A DNA stretch of 5,780 bases from Deltaproteobacteria bacterium. GTDB lineage: Bacteria > Desulfobacterota > Desulfobacteria > Desulfobacterales > UBA11574. Each line of letters opens with the position of its first letter. The stretch's first letter is position 1. Location of the stretch: contig JAFDCA010000135.1 in the NCBI GenBank assembly GCA_019313025.1, forward strand, positions 1 through 5,780, in the 5' to 3' direction. Both the position numbers and the translations under genes were made by a program. The notes beneath the pieces are model-generated. The model saw only the letters and a program-made list of their open reading frames with translations. It did no database searches and was not told where the DNA came from. This document shows, in pieces, positions 5,442 to 5,780 of the stretch.

Positions 5442-5780
5442 TTGAAAATCGTATTTGTCCATTACCATCTTAAGCCTGGTGGTGTCACCACCGTTATAAG
5501 GCAACAGGTCGAATCTATTCTCGACACGTGTGATCTACTGGTCCTGTCGGGAGATCCTACTGAATCACCTTTCCCCTGTGATGTTGTCCACATCCCCGGA
5601 CTCGGTTACGATATTTCTGGGCGAAATTTGATGAAACCCGAAAAAGTGGCCACCGACATCATTAAGGCAATTCACTTACAATGGAAGTACGGATGCGACC
5701 TTGTCCACGTTCACAATCCAACACTAAAAAAAAAAACCAACTTTTTAAAAATTCTTAACCTGCTTAAAGAAAGAGGTCTC
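5442..5780 (+). CDS. GT4-like glycosyltransferase, N-terminal part (3'-partial)
   Basis: The 113 visible codons run open to the window end. The start LKIVFVHYHLKPGGVTTVIRQQ is the typical first strand, glycine loop and helix of a GT-B glycosyltransferase of family GT4 (group 1), and CDLVHVHNPTLKKK (about 86-99) is the strand-loop where such proteins approach the acceptor. Full-length relatives are roughly 350-450 residues, so the donor-binding C-terminal domain is outside the window. The TTG at 5442 was chosen because the homologous start is usually M-K-I-x-F-V-H-Y at this position; no in-frame ATG precedes it and AAGAAA is only a weak ribosome-binding site. Initiation may rely on coupling to the Cys-rich ORF, which ends 8 nt upstream. 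The likely role is transfer of a sugar during surface polysaccharide or glycolipid assembly in the cytoplasm; donor and acceptor are unknown. Confidence 0.8.
   Translation, partial: MKIVFVHYHLKPGGVTTVIRQQVESILDTCDLLVLSGDPTESPFPCDVVHIPGLGYDISGRNLMKPEKVATDIIKAIHLQWKYGCDLVHVHNPTLKKKTNFLKILNLLKERGL

Noticed and set aside
5478..5492. Perfect inverted repeat GGTGGTG-T-CACCACC
   Set aside because: It lies in the glycosyltransferase coding region and follows from the Gly-Gly-Val-Thr-Thr codons of the conserved glycine loop.

Overview
The window looks like a chromosomal segment of an anaerobic deltaproteobacterium, most likely Desulfobacterota of the Desulfobacterales type. The evidence is an EF-G of the spirochaete/planctomycete/delta (spd, mitochondrial EF-G1-like) class, moderate-to-low GC, and protein styles I associate with that group from memory (the RecA-like ATPase, the Cys-rich small protein, and the 'KIVFVHYHLKPGG' glycosyltransferase start). 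No phage, IS element, CRISPR array, rRNA or tRNA gene was seen.

Layout. 1-695 (+) is the 3' part of a short-form AMP nucleosidase. 696-970 is a regulatory intergenic stretch: a 2.2-copy 19-bp tandem repeat, a TTGACA promoter candidate whose spacer holds a perfect 14-bp palindrome, and a nested hairpin with a T-run just ahead of the next gene. 971-3058 (+) is a complete EF-G. Its last codons and stop lie inside the left arm of a roughly 100-bp element bounded by 10-bp inverted repeats (3050-3150). 3245-3952 (+) encodes a RecA/KaiC-like P-loop ATPase of unknown role. It is convergent with 4025-4867 (-), a ModA-fold substrate-binding protein that has no signal peptide. 4880-5105 is a divergent AT-rich intergenic stretch with one hairpin. 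5106-5433 (+) holds two tiny overlapping ORFs and then an 85-codon Cys-rich ORF that has a good ribosome-binding site but ATA where ATG is expected. From 5442 to the window end (+) is the start of a GT4-like glycosyltransferase with a TTG start, 8 nt after the Cys-rich ORF.

How the genes fit together. No single pathway links them. AMP nucleosidase (adenylate breakdown) and EF-G (translation) are housekeeping-type genes. The ATPase and the ModA-like protein face each other and probably have separate transcripts. The Cys-rich ORF and the glycosyltransferase look translationally coupled and probably open an operon that continues beyond the window, plausibly for surface polysaccharide synthesis. 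The items most worth a second look are the mitochondrial-like EF-G outside a ribosomal-protein operon, the cytosolic ModA-like protein, the ATA-start Cys-rich ORF with its chain of overlapping mini-ORFs, and the repeat element that supplies the EF-G stop codon. No clear-cut new system is demonstrated.
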